Source: JAJDTR01 sp965220415 (lineage in GTDB: Bacteria > Poribacteria > WGA-4E > JAJDTR01). Taken from it: DNA of 64,000 nt. The stretch lies in assembly GCA_965220415.1 (NCBI GenBank), contig OZ244829.1, forward strand, positions 3,038,001 through 3,102,000, written 5' to 3'. How positions within the stretch are numbered: the first letter of the stretch is position 1; every line of letters starts with the position of its first letter. Position numbers and translations under genes: made by a program. This document shows, in pieces, positions 25,718 through 33,563 of this stretch. The notes beneath the pieces are model-generated. The model searched no databases, was not told where the DNA came from, and saw nothing but the letters and a program-made list of their open reading frames with translations.

Positions 25718-26809
25718 ATGCGCTGTTTTGTAAGTTTGCTACTGCTGGGATTATGTTTGAGTGTTGACGCACACAACACACCGAGGATTCGGGACGAAAG
25801 TTATACGCACACCCCATTTAAGGATTGGCATGAGCGCGTGCGTGCAAGGTGGCCGGAAGATCACTGGCATTACAGCGAGCGCCAGGCGGGGGCGTGGTAT
25901 CGGTGCGTAGCGGATGTGTACGACGAAACGACGGACAGGTACGACTTCGCGGCGATGAGGGTGAGGTGCGGCGACGGCGGTAGGTCTACCAATTCCGAAG
26001 CCAACGCGCCAGCACTACCGACCTCCACACCGCCAACAATCCATCCGGAAGTTCCGCGTGACGACACGCAACGTGAATCCGAGAATTTAGAACAGAACAC
26101 GGATTCGATGGAAGCGTTTGCTTTTACTTACGATCACACATTTCCGACAGGCGTATCGTTACAGCATATCCCGCTTGACATTACAGACTTCAACAACTCC
26201 GGTATTGCCGTAAATAGTGTGCCAGGGGTGTTCGACCAGCTCGGGGATTCGGTGGCGTTGCTGATTGCCAGCCGCGGCGCGAGCGGTTGGACGTATGTGA
26301 CGTACCCCAATTTCCCGGCGCACAACGCCATCTGGAAGAGCATCGGTTTCGTGGCTGTTATGCACGAGGAGGTCACGGTGAAAATAACGGGGACTTTCGT
26401 GGGTTGGACAGGCAGTAGGGAAAAGACGTTTCAAACTTTGTACCTTCGGCAGGGCGGGTTGACGCTACTGGGTGTGCCGCTGCAGTCTGTGTCGTTGCGG
26501 ACGGTGGGGGATTTCTACAAATTTTTCTCCAACGTGGAGTCGGTCATGGGGATCAATCCCGACTTGGAGATTGACACGATGGAGACTCCGATTCGCGTTG
26601 AGGATGATTGGTTTGTCGAGTTGGATAGGGATACGGTGATTGACGGTTATACGTCGTATTTGATTCGGTCGGATGGGGCGGCGCAGCGGACGTTGTGGGG
26701 CGTTCCGTGGGGGTATGATCAGCCCTCGTCGGCGCCCCCGGCGGAACAGTGGGCTTATTACAAAAAGATGGCTACGACATGGGGGGCGATAAAAAACAGT
26801 GGTCAGTGA
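25718..26809 (+). CDS. Secreted protein, unknown family
   Basis: This 363-aa product starts at the ATG placed six bases after AAGGAG. It has a signal peptide (MRCFVSLLLLGLCLSVDA), then a short conserved-looking domain rich in W, H and R (DWHERVRARWPEDHWHYSER, AWYRCVADVYDE), a proline/threonine linker (about residues 90-125) and a larger C-terminal domain (FDQLGDSVALLIASRGASGWTY type strands). It could be a virion-exported or host-envelope protein. The stop is formed by a heptamer repeat (KNSGQ, stop). Confidence 0.5.
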   Translation: MRCFVSLLLLGLCLSVDAHNTPRIRDESYTHTPFKDWHERVRARWPEDHWHYSERQAGAWYRCVADVYDETTDRYDFAAMRVRCGDGGRSTNSEANAPALPTSTPPTIHPEVPRDDTQRESENLEQNTDSMEAFAFTYDHTFPTGVSLQHIPLDITDFNNSGIAVNSVPGVFDQLGDSVALLIASRGASGWTYVTYPNFPAHNAIWKSIGFVAVMHEEVTVKITGTFVGWTGSREKTFQTLYLRQGGLTLLGVPLQSVSLRTVGDFYKFFSNVESVMGINPDLEIDTMETPIRVEDDWFVELDRDTVIDGYTSYLIRSDGAAQRTLWGVPWGYDQPSSAPPAEQWAYYKKMATTWGAIKNSGQ

Positions 26810-26845
26810 CCAGTGGCCAGTGGTTAGCAAAAGCAAGAAAATACA

Positions 26846-26920
26846 GGGGATCTTTATCGATCAACTGACTGGATAAGGAAGGCGATAGAATATCCTGCTC
26901 GCTAATTGCTCATTTGATGG
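26846..26920 (+). repeat. 35-bp unit in inverted nested form
   Basis: GGGATCTTTATCGATC is followed by the reverse complement of a unit (GATAAGGAAGGCGATAGA) and a tail ending CATTTGATGG. This is head-to-head nesting like that at 1631-1710. Confidence 0.55.
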
Positions 26921-26946
26921 ACAGTGACCAGTGGTTCTCTATCAAG

Positions 26947-27132
26947 TAACACTCCACATTGCACTCCTCTGGAGTGCAGACGCGGGGAGGGATCGTGTTC
27001 TATTGACATCTCACTCCGCTGGAGTGAAAACCAGACAACAAAGGAACACTTTTCACGGCTAGTCATTGAGCGAAAAACGAGTGTTACTTGCTGAATGAAT
27101 TATTCCGACAGGAATAATGGGGTGCTATCAAG
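26947..27132 (+). mobile_element. MITE, copy B
   Basis: An intergenic relative of copy A: terminal repeats TAACACTCC and GGGGTGCTA, element length 181 bp, flanked by an exact eight-base direct repeat CTATCAAG (26939-26946 and 27125-27132). It contains two CTCC-CTGGAG hairpins and a clear subterminal pair CAAGTAACACTC and GAGTGTTACTTG. Confidence 0.8.
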
Positions 27133-27214
27133 AATAACTATCGCAGAATCTACTATCGCGCTCATTATCCATTCGCTTGATCGTTCCTTATAATGTTTTG
27201 GGAAATTTTTGAGA

Positions 27215-27243
27215 TTGACAACTAAACGTATGTATAGTATATT
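27215..27243 (+). promoter_or_regulatory. Sigma-70-type promoter, second copy
   Basis: TTGACA, 17 bases, TATATT. The spacer and the preceding AGA closely match the promoter at 19394, suggesting one duplicated promoter serving two transcription units. Confidence 0.7.
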
Positions 27244-27617
27244 TTGATAGGGTCCGACACTTCCAATCGATTGCGATAACTTTGCGGTCTGTCTAGCGGG
27301 CGACGACGGGAAGTCATACCATTTCTCTAAAATGCTTGTGCATTGATCGCGTGAATCAGGTCAAGAAATTTGCATGGAGCGGAACAAGAAGTCTCGTCTC
27401 CGTGCAAATCCGGCGGGGCAAGATGCCCCGCCTACTGTGTAAGTGGGCGATATATTTACGACATCATATGCACTGTTATTCACGAGAAATGGATTTAATC
27501 TTCAAATGGTAGAGCCGCAGACGGACGAAGTGATACACCGGTCGGCGCCGGGTTACTCGGCCCGGAAGGGTACGATTATTTTTGCGTGAAAGGGAATTTG
27601 TTCAAGAAGGGACTGCA

Positions 27618-27965
27618 ATGCACGACAATGACAATGTAGCAGCAATGTTCATCGAAATCAAGAATGATGTGAAACATATCTATACCCGTATGGACAAACA
27701 CTGCGAGTATATCGAAGCGTTGCAGGTGGACCAAGAACAGACCAAAACACGGGTTACGAAGCTTGAGGTTAACCATGAAATATTGGAAAAGGAGAATAAC
27801 GAACTCACAGCGGATAACAAGGCGCTGCACAAAGAGGTCAATGAGCTCACCACGCACAAAAAGTCGGTAATGGCGCAGGTGCGTACATTGCAATGGATAG
27901 GCGCCACACTCGCTGTCATTTTAGCTGGTCTGGTCACAGGGGTCATACCGGAACTGTTCAAATGA
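27618..27965 (+). CDS. XhlA-like coiled-coil membrane protein
   Basis: This 115-aa protein begins MHDNDNVAAMFIEIKNDV after an AAGAAGGGA site. Residues about 8-80 form a long coiled coil (EKENNELTADNKALHKEV), followed by one C-terminal membrane helix (WIGATLAVILAGLVTGVIP). This layout matches phage haemolysin/XhlA-type proteins that work with holins in lysis, and two similar products occur at 29719 and 36166. The stop overlaps the next ATG (ATGA). The lysis role is inference from architecture. Confidence 0.55.
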   Translation: MHDNDNVAAMFIEIKNDVKHIYTRMDKHCEYIEALQVDQEQTKTRVTKLEVNHEILEKENNELTADNKALHKEVNELTTHKKSVMAQVRTLQWIGATLAVILAGLVTGVIPELFK

Positions 27966-28066
27966 AACACTTCATATTCCTTGGCATATTATGCGGCATA
28001 ATACTTGGAGCCGCCTTGATGTTTGGCATCATATTGTTAGCACAGCGGCCCGAATTCTTTCCTTGA
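27962..28066 (+). CDS. 34-residue single-helix membrane protein
   Basis: A 34-codon gene starts in an ATGA overlap with the coiled-coil gene and consists of one hydrophobic helix (FLGILCGIILGAALMFGI and on) with a short tail ending RPEFFP. The coupling and composition fit a small holin- or spanin-like partner. It overlaps the 5' part of the lipoprotein frame, whose likely TTG start (28063) overlaps this stop as TTGA. Confidence 0.5.
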   Translation: MKHFIFLGILCGIILGAALMFGIILLAQRPEFFP

Positions 28067-28497
28067 TAATTCTTATCACGGCATTACTTTTCGGTTGTGC
28101 GCAGGATACGCCGCGTATCGTTATCAACAACTGTGTCGACGAGCTGCCGGAATCCGCGATAGGTTGGTATACGCTACGGAAGATTGAATTACTTAACACC
28201 GTATCCGGATACAGAATGGTTGACACGCCCCGCCGCGTCCTGGGCTGGCTCAAGATTAATCCCGATCAGAAAATGAATCTAAGCATACGAGAGGGGCGGC
28301 TGAAGAAGGATATTGACGGTTATTACGATGTGAACGTCGGCATACTGTTTATTTATTTGGACGATACTTTCGAGGATGTAGTGCTATTTTACGAATATCA
28401 CTATACCGAGGGAGCAATCATTTTGCAGCGATACGACAAAGATTTGCGACTCCGAGTTACAACGTATTGGCGGCTATTACCGGCTGCACCAGTGTAG
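27991..28497 (+). CDS. Lipoprotein of a duplicated small family
   Basis: This frame encodes a lipobox LLFGC and a mature domain with NCVDELPESAIGWYTLRKIEL, GWLKINPDQKMNLSIREGRL and YYDVNVGILFIYLDD. The same blocks (ECIDELPDYVRGTYVLARLVI, EGRLVTNLAGDFDVNDGILLVYT) occur in the product at 33113, so the two are paralogues. The ATG at 27991 would overlap the 34-codon gene; the TTG at 28063, coupled to that gene's stop, is an alternative that leaves a short leader. Function unknown; a membrane-anchored accessory of the phage-like region is plausible. Confidence 0.55.
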   Translation: MRHNTWSRLDVWHHIVSTAARILSLIILITALLFGCAQDTPRIVINNCVDELPESAIGWYTLRKIELLNTVSGYRMVDTPRRVLGWLKINPDQKMNLSIREGRLKKDIDGYYDVNVGILFIYLDDTFEDVVLFYEYHYTEGAIILQRYDKDLRLRVTTYWRLLPAAPV

Positions 28498-28619
28498 CGG
28501 GAGAGTCCTATGATCGCGAGACAAAAGGGGCGGTCAGTGGTCAGTAAAGGCAAAAACAGGAGCGTTTCTTCTTGCTTTTCACGGGTCACTGGTTTTTAAC
28601 AAGTGGAAAAGCAGGAATA

Positions 28620-28817
28620 TATACTTTGCGTTGGGTATTATTGCGCTTTTTTTCCAGTGATAATTGTTTCTAAAAGGACTTACGTAACACCATTAGGTCG
28701 GGAATCGGAGTTCCCTCGTACAAGGGTCGCGACCTGGAGATCGCGGGATCTCTATCGCACTCGCTATCCGCTCGTTTGATCCTACAGATGACGCAATTTC
28801 TGACAGCGCGGAGTATA
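28620..28817 (+). repeat. MITE-like TATACT element, copy 2 (occupied)
   Basis: Same element as 6465-6628 but 34 bases longer, because a 35-bp unit is inserted at 28745-28779. Apart from that and a few substitutions the two copies align end to end. Confidence 0.75.
28745..28779 (+). mobile_element. 35-bp unit in a datable insertion site
   Basis: The unit starts GGGATCTCTATCG and ends GCTCGTTTGA. It interrupts GAGATCGC-TCCTACAG, which is continuous in the copy at 6465-6628. No target duplication is evident. Confidence 0.8.
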
Positions 28818-28876
28818 TCTCGACCGACCGGGTAGGGATACAATCCGCTGAGCGAAGGTCCATAAGGAGGAACGAG

Positions 28877-29443
28877 ATGCCTTACATTAGGTCTAAAGAG
28901 TGGGCGAGAATCCAAAACGAACTGTCACGGGCAGCTTCAGAAAGATCATCTGCGCCGGATTTCACAGATCTCAAAAAAGCTATTAAAGAGGATTTGGTGC
29001 AATTCGGCGCAAATGATGTTGCCAATGCCATGATAAAACACCCGGTGGTTCGTCGGTGCCGCGAAAATGCGTTTGTGATGGAATCGGGCGAGACTGTGAG
29101 AACACAGCCTTTCCGCTTGACGGACGGCACGTTTTTTGTGCTAAGCCGACCGGTCATTGAGCGCATCGTCCGAGAGACGAAGATTGACGCTCTCGACTGG
29201 TCTGCCGATGTCAGTGATTGCGAGGACATTTGTCTTCGATTCAATTCGCGATGTTTGGAACTTGGCTTAAATTCTTGTGGCAGGGTGCTGGCGTGGAGCG
29301 GGAGGCACTGTTTCGTTGTGTTTATTTCCAGAAATGAAAGCGGTGAATTGGATTTGCTTTTCTTTGAACCGCAGACCGATCGGTTTATTGAGCCCGGCGA
29401 AGGCATCTACAACATGGAAAACGCATTGATTCTAATTAACTAA
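28877..29443 (+). CDS. Papain-like (agglutinin C-terminal type) protein
   Basis: This 188-aa protein has a strong AAGGAGG site. Its second half contains DVSDCEDICLRF (Cys115), LNSCGRVLAWSGRHCFVV (His144) and LLFFEPQTDRF (Glu164), a Cys-His-Glu order and FEPQ motif that I associate with small phage-encoded proteins related to the papain-like C-terminal domain of the Marasmius agglutinin. If correct it could be a cysteine peptidase. The N-terminal 100 residues are unassigned. The family match is from memory and needs a profile search. Confidence 0.45.
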   Translation: MPYIRSKEWARIQNELSRAASERSSAPDFTDLKKAIKEDLVQFGANDVANAMIKHPVVRRCRENAFVMESGETVRTQPFRLTDGTFFVLSRPVIERIVRETKIDALDWSADVSDCEDICLRFNSRCLELGLNSCGRVLAWSGRHCFVVFISRNESGELDLLFFEPQTDRFIEPGEGIYNMENALILIN

Positions 29444-29467
29444 CCCAAGTTGTCACCTTTGTAGCAC

Positions 29468-29605
29468 AAGGGATCTCCATCGATCAACCGACTGGATACG
29501 GAGCAAGAAATTCTATCGTAGTCGCTATCAAGATTTCTATCGCGCGAAGATCTCTATCGCCCTCGCTATCCGCTCGGTTGATCCTTATTCAGTCGCTTGA
29601 TCCCC
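29468..29605 (+). repeat. 35-bp unit array
   Basis: Several heads in both orientations and tails ending TTGATCC lie here, followed by two GTGGGC/GTGCGC-type REP hairpins (29631-29710) next to the start of a truncated coiled-coil gene. Confidence 0.6.
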
Positions 29606-29718
29606 GCTGGGGCTGTTAGAGGCTGGTGCGCAGTGCACACCCTACAAATATACTTGATCTCGTTTGATCGCTCCAACGGAAGAGGATGGTGGGCGGTGCC
29701 CACCCTACAAATGTACTG

Positions 29719-29904
29719 GTGGACGATCACGCGGAATTGAAGGCTCGAGTCGACCGGCAGGGACGCGAGATCGACCAGATCAACATCAAGATTGCGAAGA
29801 ACAAAGAGAAGGCGGAGGCTCAGATGCGGAACCAACGCTGGATGTTCGCGACGATCGGGGTGGTGTTGTTCGCGGTCGAGATCGGAGTGTTGATATTTAA
29901 GTAG
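29719..29904 (+). CDS. XhlA-like coiled-coil membrane protein, 5' truncated
   Basis: About 61 codons from GTG at 29719: a coiled coil (HAELKARVDRQGREIDQI) and a terminal membrane helix (FATIGVVLFAVEIGVLIF). It resembles 27618 and 36166 but lacks the N-terminal third. A REP hairpin abuts the 5' end, and translating upstream would read the REP. I take it as a 5'-truncated copy with no obvious ribosome-binding site. Confidence 0.45.
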   Translation: MDDHAELKARVDRQGREIDQINIKIAKNKEKAEAQMRNQRWMFATIGVVLFAVEIGVLIFK

Positions 29905-30054
29905 CGGTGGCGAGTGAATAGTGGAGAGTTGGCGCCCCGCACGGCAATCAGGGCGCGACGGAGGATAATCTGACAGGAGAACCTCCACCGACTTCGACCG
30001 CCATGCTCGGCATAAGGTGTTATATCCGATAACTTGGATTATAGGACGAATTGG

Positions 30055-30486
30055 TCAATATTCAAGAAGAAGGTCGCATCCTGATCCGATTCCGATTTTG
30101 CCGCGTCCCTTGTCGGCTCCTTGAAATCCGTATTCAATCAAGAACTTGAAAGAGGTCTCGCAGTAGTATTCTATCTCGAGCAGGAACATGTCTCTGTATT
30201 CGTTCGTCCACCATCCCTTGGTTCTTTCTAATCTCCACCCGATGATTTGGGTTGTTTGATTGCGAGAAACATTCATAACTCTGAGGTTCAGGGGTTCTTG
30301 GGAAAAGATGTAGGTGGTCTTGTTATAGCCCGGTCGCGGACGGTACGGTTGCCACCAGTCAGAATACTCATCGTCCAGTTCTTCGAGACTGTCGTAATAT
30401 GGCTCTCCGATGCGCGGGTCGGGGGACTCCGAACAGGCGGCGAGGCTCAAGATGCCGATCAAGAGAATCGGGGATAGTCGTTTCAC
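30055..30486 (-). CDS. Small lipoprotein, unknown
   Basis: The start is the GTG at 30486, four bases after AAGGAGG, giving a leader that ends SLAAC (Cys18) and a 143-aa protein; an upstream ATG at 30651 would add 55 unlikely residues. The mature part is rich in Trp, Tyr and Arg (DEYSDWWQPYRPRPGYNKTT) with later segments TQIIGWRLERTKGWWTNEYR and FLLEIEYYCETSFKF. It is one of the few minus-strand genes inside the phage-like region. No family recognised. Confidence 0.6.
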   Translation of the reverse strand: MKRLSPILLIGILSLAACSESPDPRIGEPYYDSLEELDDEYSDWWQPYRPRPGYNKTTYIFSQEPLNLRVMNVSRNQTTQIIGWRLERTKGWWTNEYRDMFLLEIEYYCETSFKFLIEYGFQGADKGRGKIGIGSGCDLLLEY

Positions 30487-30715
30487 GGCGCCTCCTTCAT
30501 GATGAGACCTCCTTGCAATCAGTGAGGTTAAGTTGTAAAAAGCATGGATTCGCTTTATCGCTTGTGCTTCGTGTGAAGGAGCGACAAGGGCGGCTGCCGG
30601 GTTTGGCCACCGTGACACCCCTTGCCGAAAGCGATGGGAGGGTTTTAGCATGACATGGAAGATATGTCAACAGAAAAAATAGCGACTGTACCAGTTGTGA
30701 CAGTCGGAGGGTTTC

Positions 30716-30892
30716 ATGAACGAGCAGCTAACCGATGCGGAACACTTGCGTCGGATCGACGAGGTGAAACGGGATAGGCCGGTGGAGGTTGACGAACTGC
30801 CCGCGAGCGGTAGGGATGGGGACGAGGTATATTACGATGACGGCGAAGGCGGCGGCGTCAGGTTGTACCATTATTACACGCGTGGAGGCTGA
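30716..30892 (+). CDS. 58-residue acidic phage-like protein
   Basis: This short gene has GGAGGG upstream of ATG and encodes a 58-aa protein ending VRLYHYYTRGG, with a central ELPASGRDGDEVYYDDG. The LP...GDEV pattern recurs in the 65-aa product at 62775 (ALPGKAQFGDEVVMNG). It lies 10 bases upstream of the nucleotidyltransferase and is probably in its operon. Function unknown. Confidence 0.5.
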   Translation: MNEQLTDAEHLRRIDEVKRDRPVEVDELPASGRDGDEVYYDDGEGGGVRLYHYYTRGG

Positions 30893-30902
30893 TCTCTTGG
30901 AC

Positions 30903-31709
30903 ATGAAGGCGCCGATAGGAATCATTTTCGCGGGCGGCAGGAATACGCGGCTCAAGCCCATCACGAACCATACGCCCAAGGCATTGCTGCCTATCACGCC
31001 CGACGGCGCCACGATGCTTGACCGTGCGATCTACCAGATGCGCGGTGCCGGAATAGAGGATATTAAGGCGCTGGTGGCTCCGCACTGGGAATGCGATTTG
31101 CCGGGGATCGAGGTTATCAAGGATCAAGAGGAGTGCCTGATACCCGCTCTTTATAACGTCCTCAATAATATAAAAGAACGCGAGATAGTGGTGATGAACG
31201 TGGACTTCGTGTGCGTCCGCAATCCGGTGAAGCAGGTGATGGGGTTAGAGCCGCCGGCGGCGCTATGGGATCGGATCGGCAAGCCCGGCAACTACGGCGT
31301 GATGGTCGGCGACGCGGTGGTCTACAAACCGCATGACGAATATATCGGCTGCCGCGCGCTGCTCGGCGTATGGTACTACCCGCGTGAGATATTCAGTTTA
31401 TTAGGTCGCTTAATGAGCGTGGCTTCATATCCGTTATCGATGAGCGATATAGACAGCGCCTATCGGCAAGCGGGATTGCTGGCTTGTGAACGGATAGACG
31501 CTGCTTGGGTGGACGCGGGAACACACGACGGGTTGGCGGAAGCATCAAAATCAAAGCAGATACGACGTACAAAAAAGATACGCGCCGTGCGAGCGATTAT
31601 TCGAGCACGATTACCGCGCATATCGGCATGGAACGGATACCACCGCCGGAAGGTATCCAGAAACTTTTGGACATGCAGAACGAAGTCGTGCAAAGCGCGA
31701 TGCAGGTAA
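30903..31709 (+). CDS. Sugar-1-phosphate nucleotidyltransferase
   Basis: From ATG 30903 the protein opens MKAPIGIIFAGGRNTRLKPI followed by TPKALLPITPDG, the nucleotide-binding signature of NTP-transferase enzymes (glucose-1-phosphate thymidylyltransferase/GlmU N-domain type). They make NDP-sugars for surface glycans. Later blocks NVDFVCVRNP and AAWVDAGTHDGLAEAS fit the family; the final 45 or so residues are Arg-rich and look like frame-shifted readthrough, while another frame carries a plausible peptide. Core length is normal for the family. It likely supplies activated sugar to the glycosyltransferases downstream. Confidence 0.78.
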   Translation: MKAPIGIIFAGGRNTRLKPITNHTPKALLPITPDGATMLDRAIYQMRGAGIEDIKALVAPHWECDLPGIEVIKDQEECLIPALYNVLNNIKEREIVVMNVDFVCVRNPVKQVMGLEPPAALWDRIGKPGNYGVMVGDAVVYKPHDEYIGCRALLGVWYYPREIFSLLGRLMSVASYPLSMSDIDSAYRQAGLLACERIDAAWVDAGTHDGLAEASKSKQIRRTKKIRAVRAIIRARLPRISAWNGYHRRKVSRNFWTCRTKSCKARCR

Positions 31710-31822
31710 ACAAGACGATTATCGAGAAGCAAGCCGATATGTTGTCTGACGCGGCTGGCGAGTCGGAGATTCCGTCAACGCTGTCTGAGTGCGAAGGCGG
31801 GTCGGCTAAGGCGGCAGAATAG
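31630..31822 (+). CDS. Small hypothetical protein
   Basis: A 63-codon frame begins MERIPPPEGIQKLLDMQNEV and continues as a helix-rich peptide (VNKTIIEKQADMLSDAAG). It overlaps the unlikely end of the nucleotidyltransferase frame and has no clear ribosome-binding site. The frame is open back to 31505. It may be a real small gene or the correct end of a frameshifted upstream gene. The next gene starts four bases after its stop. Confidence 0.4.
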
Positions 31823-31826
31823 AATC

Positions 31827-32072
31827 ATGATTAAGTACGACGTGGAGATGTATCAGAGCGGGGAATGCACGAGGCTGACGCAGTGTTGGTCGGATTCGGT
31901 GCGGGCGGCGAAGAATTATGCGACGCGCTGGGCGATTCGTGTATGCAAGCTGCCGCTGAATCAACGGTATCGCTGGACGCCTTTGCAGAACGCGGCGCGC
32001 GAGGTGATTGGGTATAGCAGGGATTTTGTGAATTGCGAGATTGTGTTGAAAAAGACGGGGAGAAGGTTGTGA
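31827..32072 (+). CDS. 81-residue basic protein, unknown
   Basis: The product (MIKYDVEMYQSGECTRLTQC and on) is small, basic and Trp/Arg-rich, ending VLKKTGRRL. It follows the previous stop by four bases, which argues for a shared operon. No family recognised. The gap behind it carries a heptamer array and a REP hairpin. Confidence 0.45.
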   Translation: MIKYDVEMYQSGECTRLTQCWSDSVRAAKNYATRWAIRVCKLPLNQRYRWTPLQNAAREVIGYSRDFVNCEIVLKKTGRRL

Positions 32073-32154
32073 AACAGTGGCGAGTGGCTAGTGAGGAAGT
32101 GGAGAGTAAGAAGGCTGGTGGGCAATGCCCACCCTACAATAAGGAGGTGTGATG

Positions 32155-32439
32155 ATGATGCGCAGGCAGACTGATGAGCAGGATTCGACGGTTGCGCTGT
32201 GGGGCAACTATCTATTGTGCGGGCTGATTCTCGGCTTGCTGTTTGTGACGGATTGGTTTTTCAGCAACAATCTATTGTCCGAGACACTGGTTGGTCTCTT
32301 AGTCGGAGTGCCGTTAGGGTGGATTGGTGCGATGAACGGGTATTTCTTCCCGTCGGCTCGCAATAACGGGACTGGGCAGGCGAAGTCCACAACTCCTAAA
32401 TCGAAAGGAACTGACGATGCCGCAAAGAGCACGAACTAG
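32155..32439 (+). CDS. Two-helix holin-like membrane protein
   Basis: AAGGAGG lies seven bases before the chosen ATG (the neighbouring ATGs at 32152 and 32158 are possible). The 94-aa product has two predicted membrane helices (YLLCGLILGLLFVTDWFF and LVGLLVGVPLGWIGAMNGYF) and a charged, Lys/Thr-rich tail, the usual shape of class II holins. Nearby coiled-coil membrane proteins support a lysis or envelope role. No sequence family is claimed. Confidence 0.55.
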   Translation: MMRRQTDEQDSTVALWGNYLLCGLILGLLFVTDWFFSNNLLSETLVGLLVGVPLGWIGAMNGYFFPSARNNGTGQAKSTTPKSKGTDDAAKSTN

Positions 32440-32493
32440 GTTCGCCAAAGCTCGTGGGAAGTGACACGCCCCGCAGTTGACCCGACACGCTAA

Positions 32494-32706
32494 TCATTCG
32501 CCGGACTTTGTGCGGTGTTGCTCGGTAAGATGTGTCGTCCAAAGCTGCCGCAACTCGCGTATGTCATTTTCAATGCGCCCGAAGCGATCGTCGATTTGGC
32601 GACGCATTTCTTTGAGATCGTCTTTTGTCACAAGGGATGTGGTCATTTTCCACCAGAGCGCGGAAAAGGCAATAATCATCCCTCCGAATCCAATCCATAT
32701 TTCCAT
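32494..32706 (-). CDS. Membrane-anchored coiled-coil protein, short form
   Basis: From the ATG at 32706 (CAGGAG upstream) the 70-aa product has one N-terminal helix (IWIGFGGMIIAFSALWWKM) then TTSLVTKDDLKEM and a coiled coil (IDDRFGRIENDIRELRQL). The helix-end motif ALWWKMTTS-VTK is shared with the products at 36805 and 55152, so they are one family with different coiled-coil lengths. It is on the minus strand, opposite to its neighbours. Function unknown. Confidence 0.6.
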   Translation of the reverse strand: MEIWIGFGGMIIAFSALWWKMTTSLVTKDDLKEMRRQIDDRFGRIENDIRELRQLWTTHLTEQHRTKSGE

Positions 32707-32840
32707 TTTTTTAGTTCTCCTGTCATGAGATGGACGCATATTAGCATAATTTTAGCGGTTATGCAACAGAGATTGACAAGTTAAAAACTTACTTGCTAGC
32801 GATGTGCCAAGAGGGGAAATCGGGGCTTTGACGGCTCTCA

Positions 32841-33113
32841 ATGGAAGTCAAAAACAGTAGAGTAAACAGAAAGATGGCGTCAATAAGACGGTATAAGGAC
32901 GGCAGGGTAGCCATAGTCGGAGATTATTGCGCTGGCAGTCCGTTCGTCCGCCAGAAATGGGTACGCGACGAAAAAAGGACAGCGACAAGAGAAGAGGGGA
33001 AATTGGGGATTCGGCGGTCCCCGATGGAAATCGGCGATGGCAATCTTCCACTTCACCATGAGGAACGACCGCAGTGCCTCGCCAAAGAACAGTATAGGTA
33101 CGTAGACGATTGA
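32841..33113 (+). CDS. Doubtful 90-residue ORF
   Basis: A basic, low-complexity-free frame (MEVKNSRVNRKMASIRRYKD) whose TGA overlaps the next ATG. It includes a segment (AGGGGAAATTGGGGATT) also found near 19456, so part of it may be regulatory leader rather than protein. Coupling to the next gene is the only support. Confidence 0.25.
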   Translation: MEVKNSRVNRKMASIRRYKDGRVAIVGDYCAGSPFVRQKWVRDEKRTATREEGKLGIRRSPMEIGDGNLPLHHEERPQCLAKEQYRYVDD

Positions 33114-33562
33114 TGAGAGTGTTCGTGATCCTGCTCATATTCCTTACTGCATGTTCGTCAGGGGAGCGGAACGTCCTCATATCCTACGAGTGCATCGATG
33201 AGTTGCCCGATTATGTACGGGGCACATACGTGTTGGCTAGACTAGTCATCACGGATACGAAGACAGATGTCACAACGGAACTTCGCCCACGCGCCGTCAC
33301 AGGCAGGCTAAAGCTCGGGAAAGACAACAGTTTCGAGATGGAACTGCAAGAGGGAAGGCTGGTCACCAATCTCGCGGGGGACTTTGATGTCAACGACGGT
33401 ATTTTACTGGTATATACGGCTCGGGACAGCGAGGATATCATTACTGCCTTGAATTACCGTTATTCGCAAAAGCGCATAACATTCACGTCGTACAATGGCA
33501 TAAGCAAGCGTCGTTTTGTCAGTTATTGGAATCAAATATCGACCTTAACCTTAGGTGATTGA
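33113..33562 (+). CDS. Lipoprotein, paralogue of the 27991 product
   Basis: This 149-aa protein has a short leader ending FLTAC (Cys14) and the shared blocks YECIDELPDYVRGTYVLARL, LKLGKDNSFEMELQEGRLV and DVNDGILLVYTARD. It matches the lipoprotein at 27991 across its length. The ATG overlaps the preceding stop (TGATG), and the next gene begins two bases after its own stop. A periplasm- or surface-anchored partner of the downstream protein is possible; no function known. Confidence 0.6.
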   Translation: MRVFVILLIFLTACSSGERNVLISYECIDELPDYVRGTYVLARLVITDTKTDVTTELRPRAVTGRLKLGKDNSFEMELQEGRLVTNLAGDFDVNDGILLVYTARDSEDIITALNYRYSQKRITFTSYNGISKRRFVSYWNQISTLTLGD

Positions 33563-33563
33563 A

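Noticed and set aside
31505..31822. A 105-residue gene from 31505
   Set aside because: Its first 40 codons lie inside the nucleotidyltransferase and have no ribosome-binding site; only the part from about 31630 seems credible.
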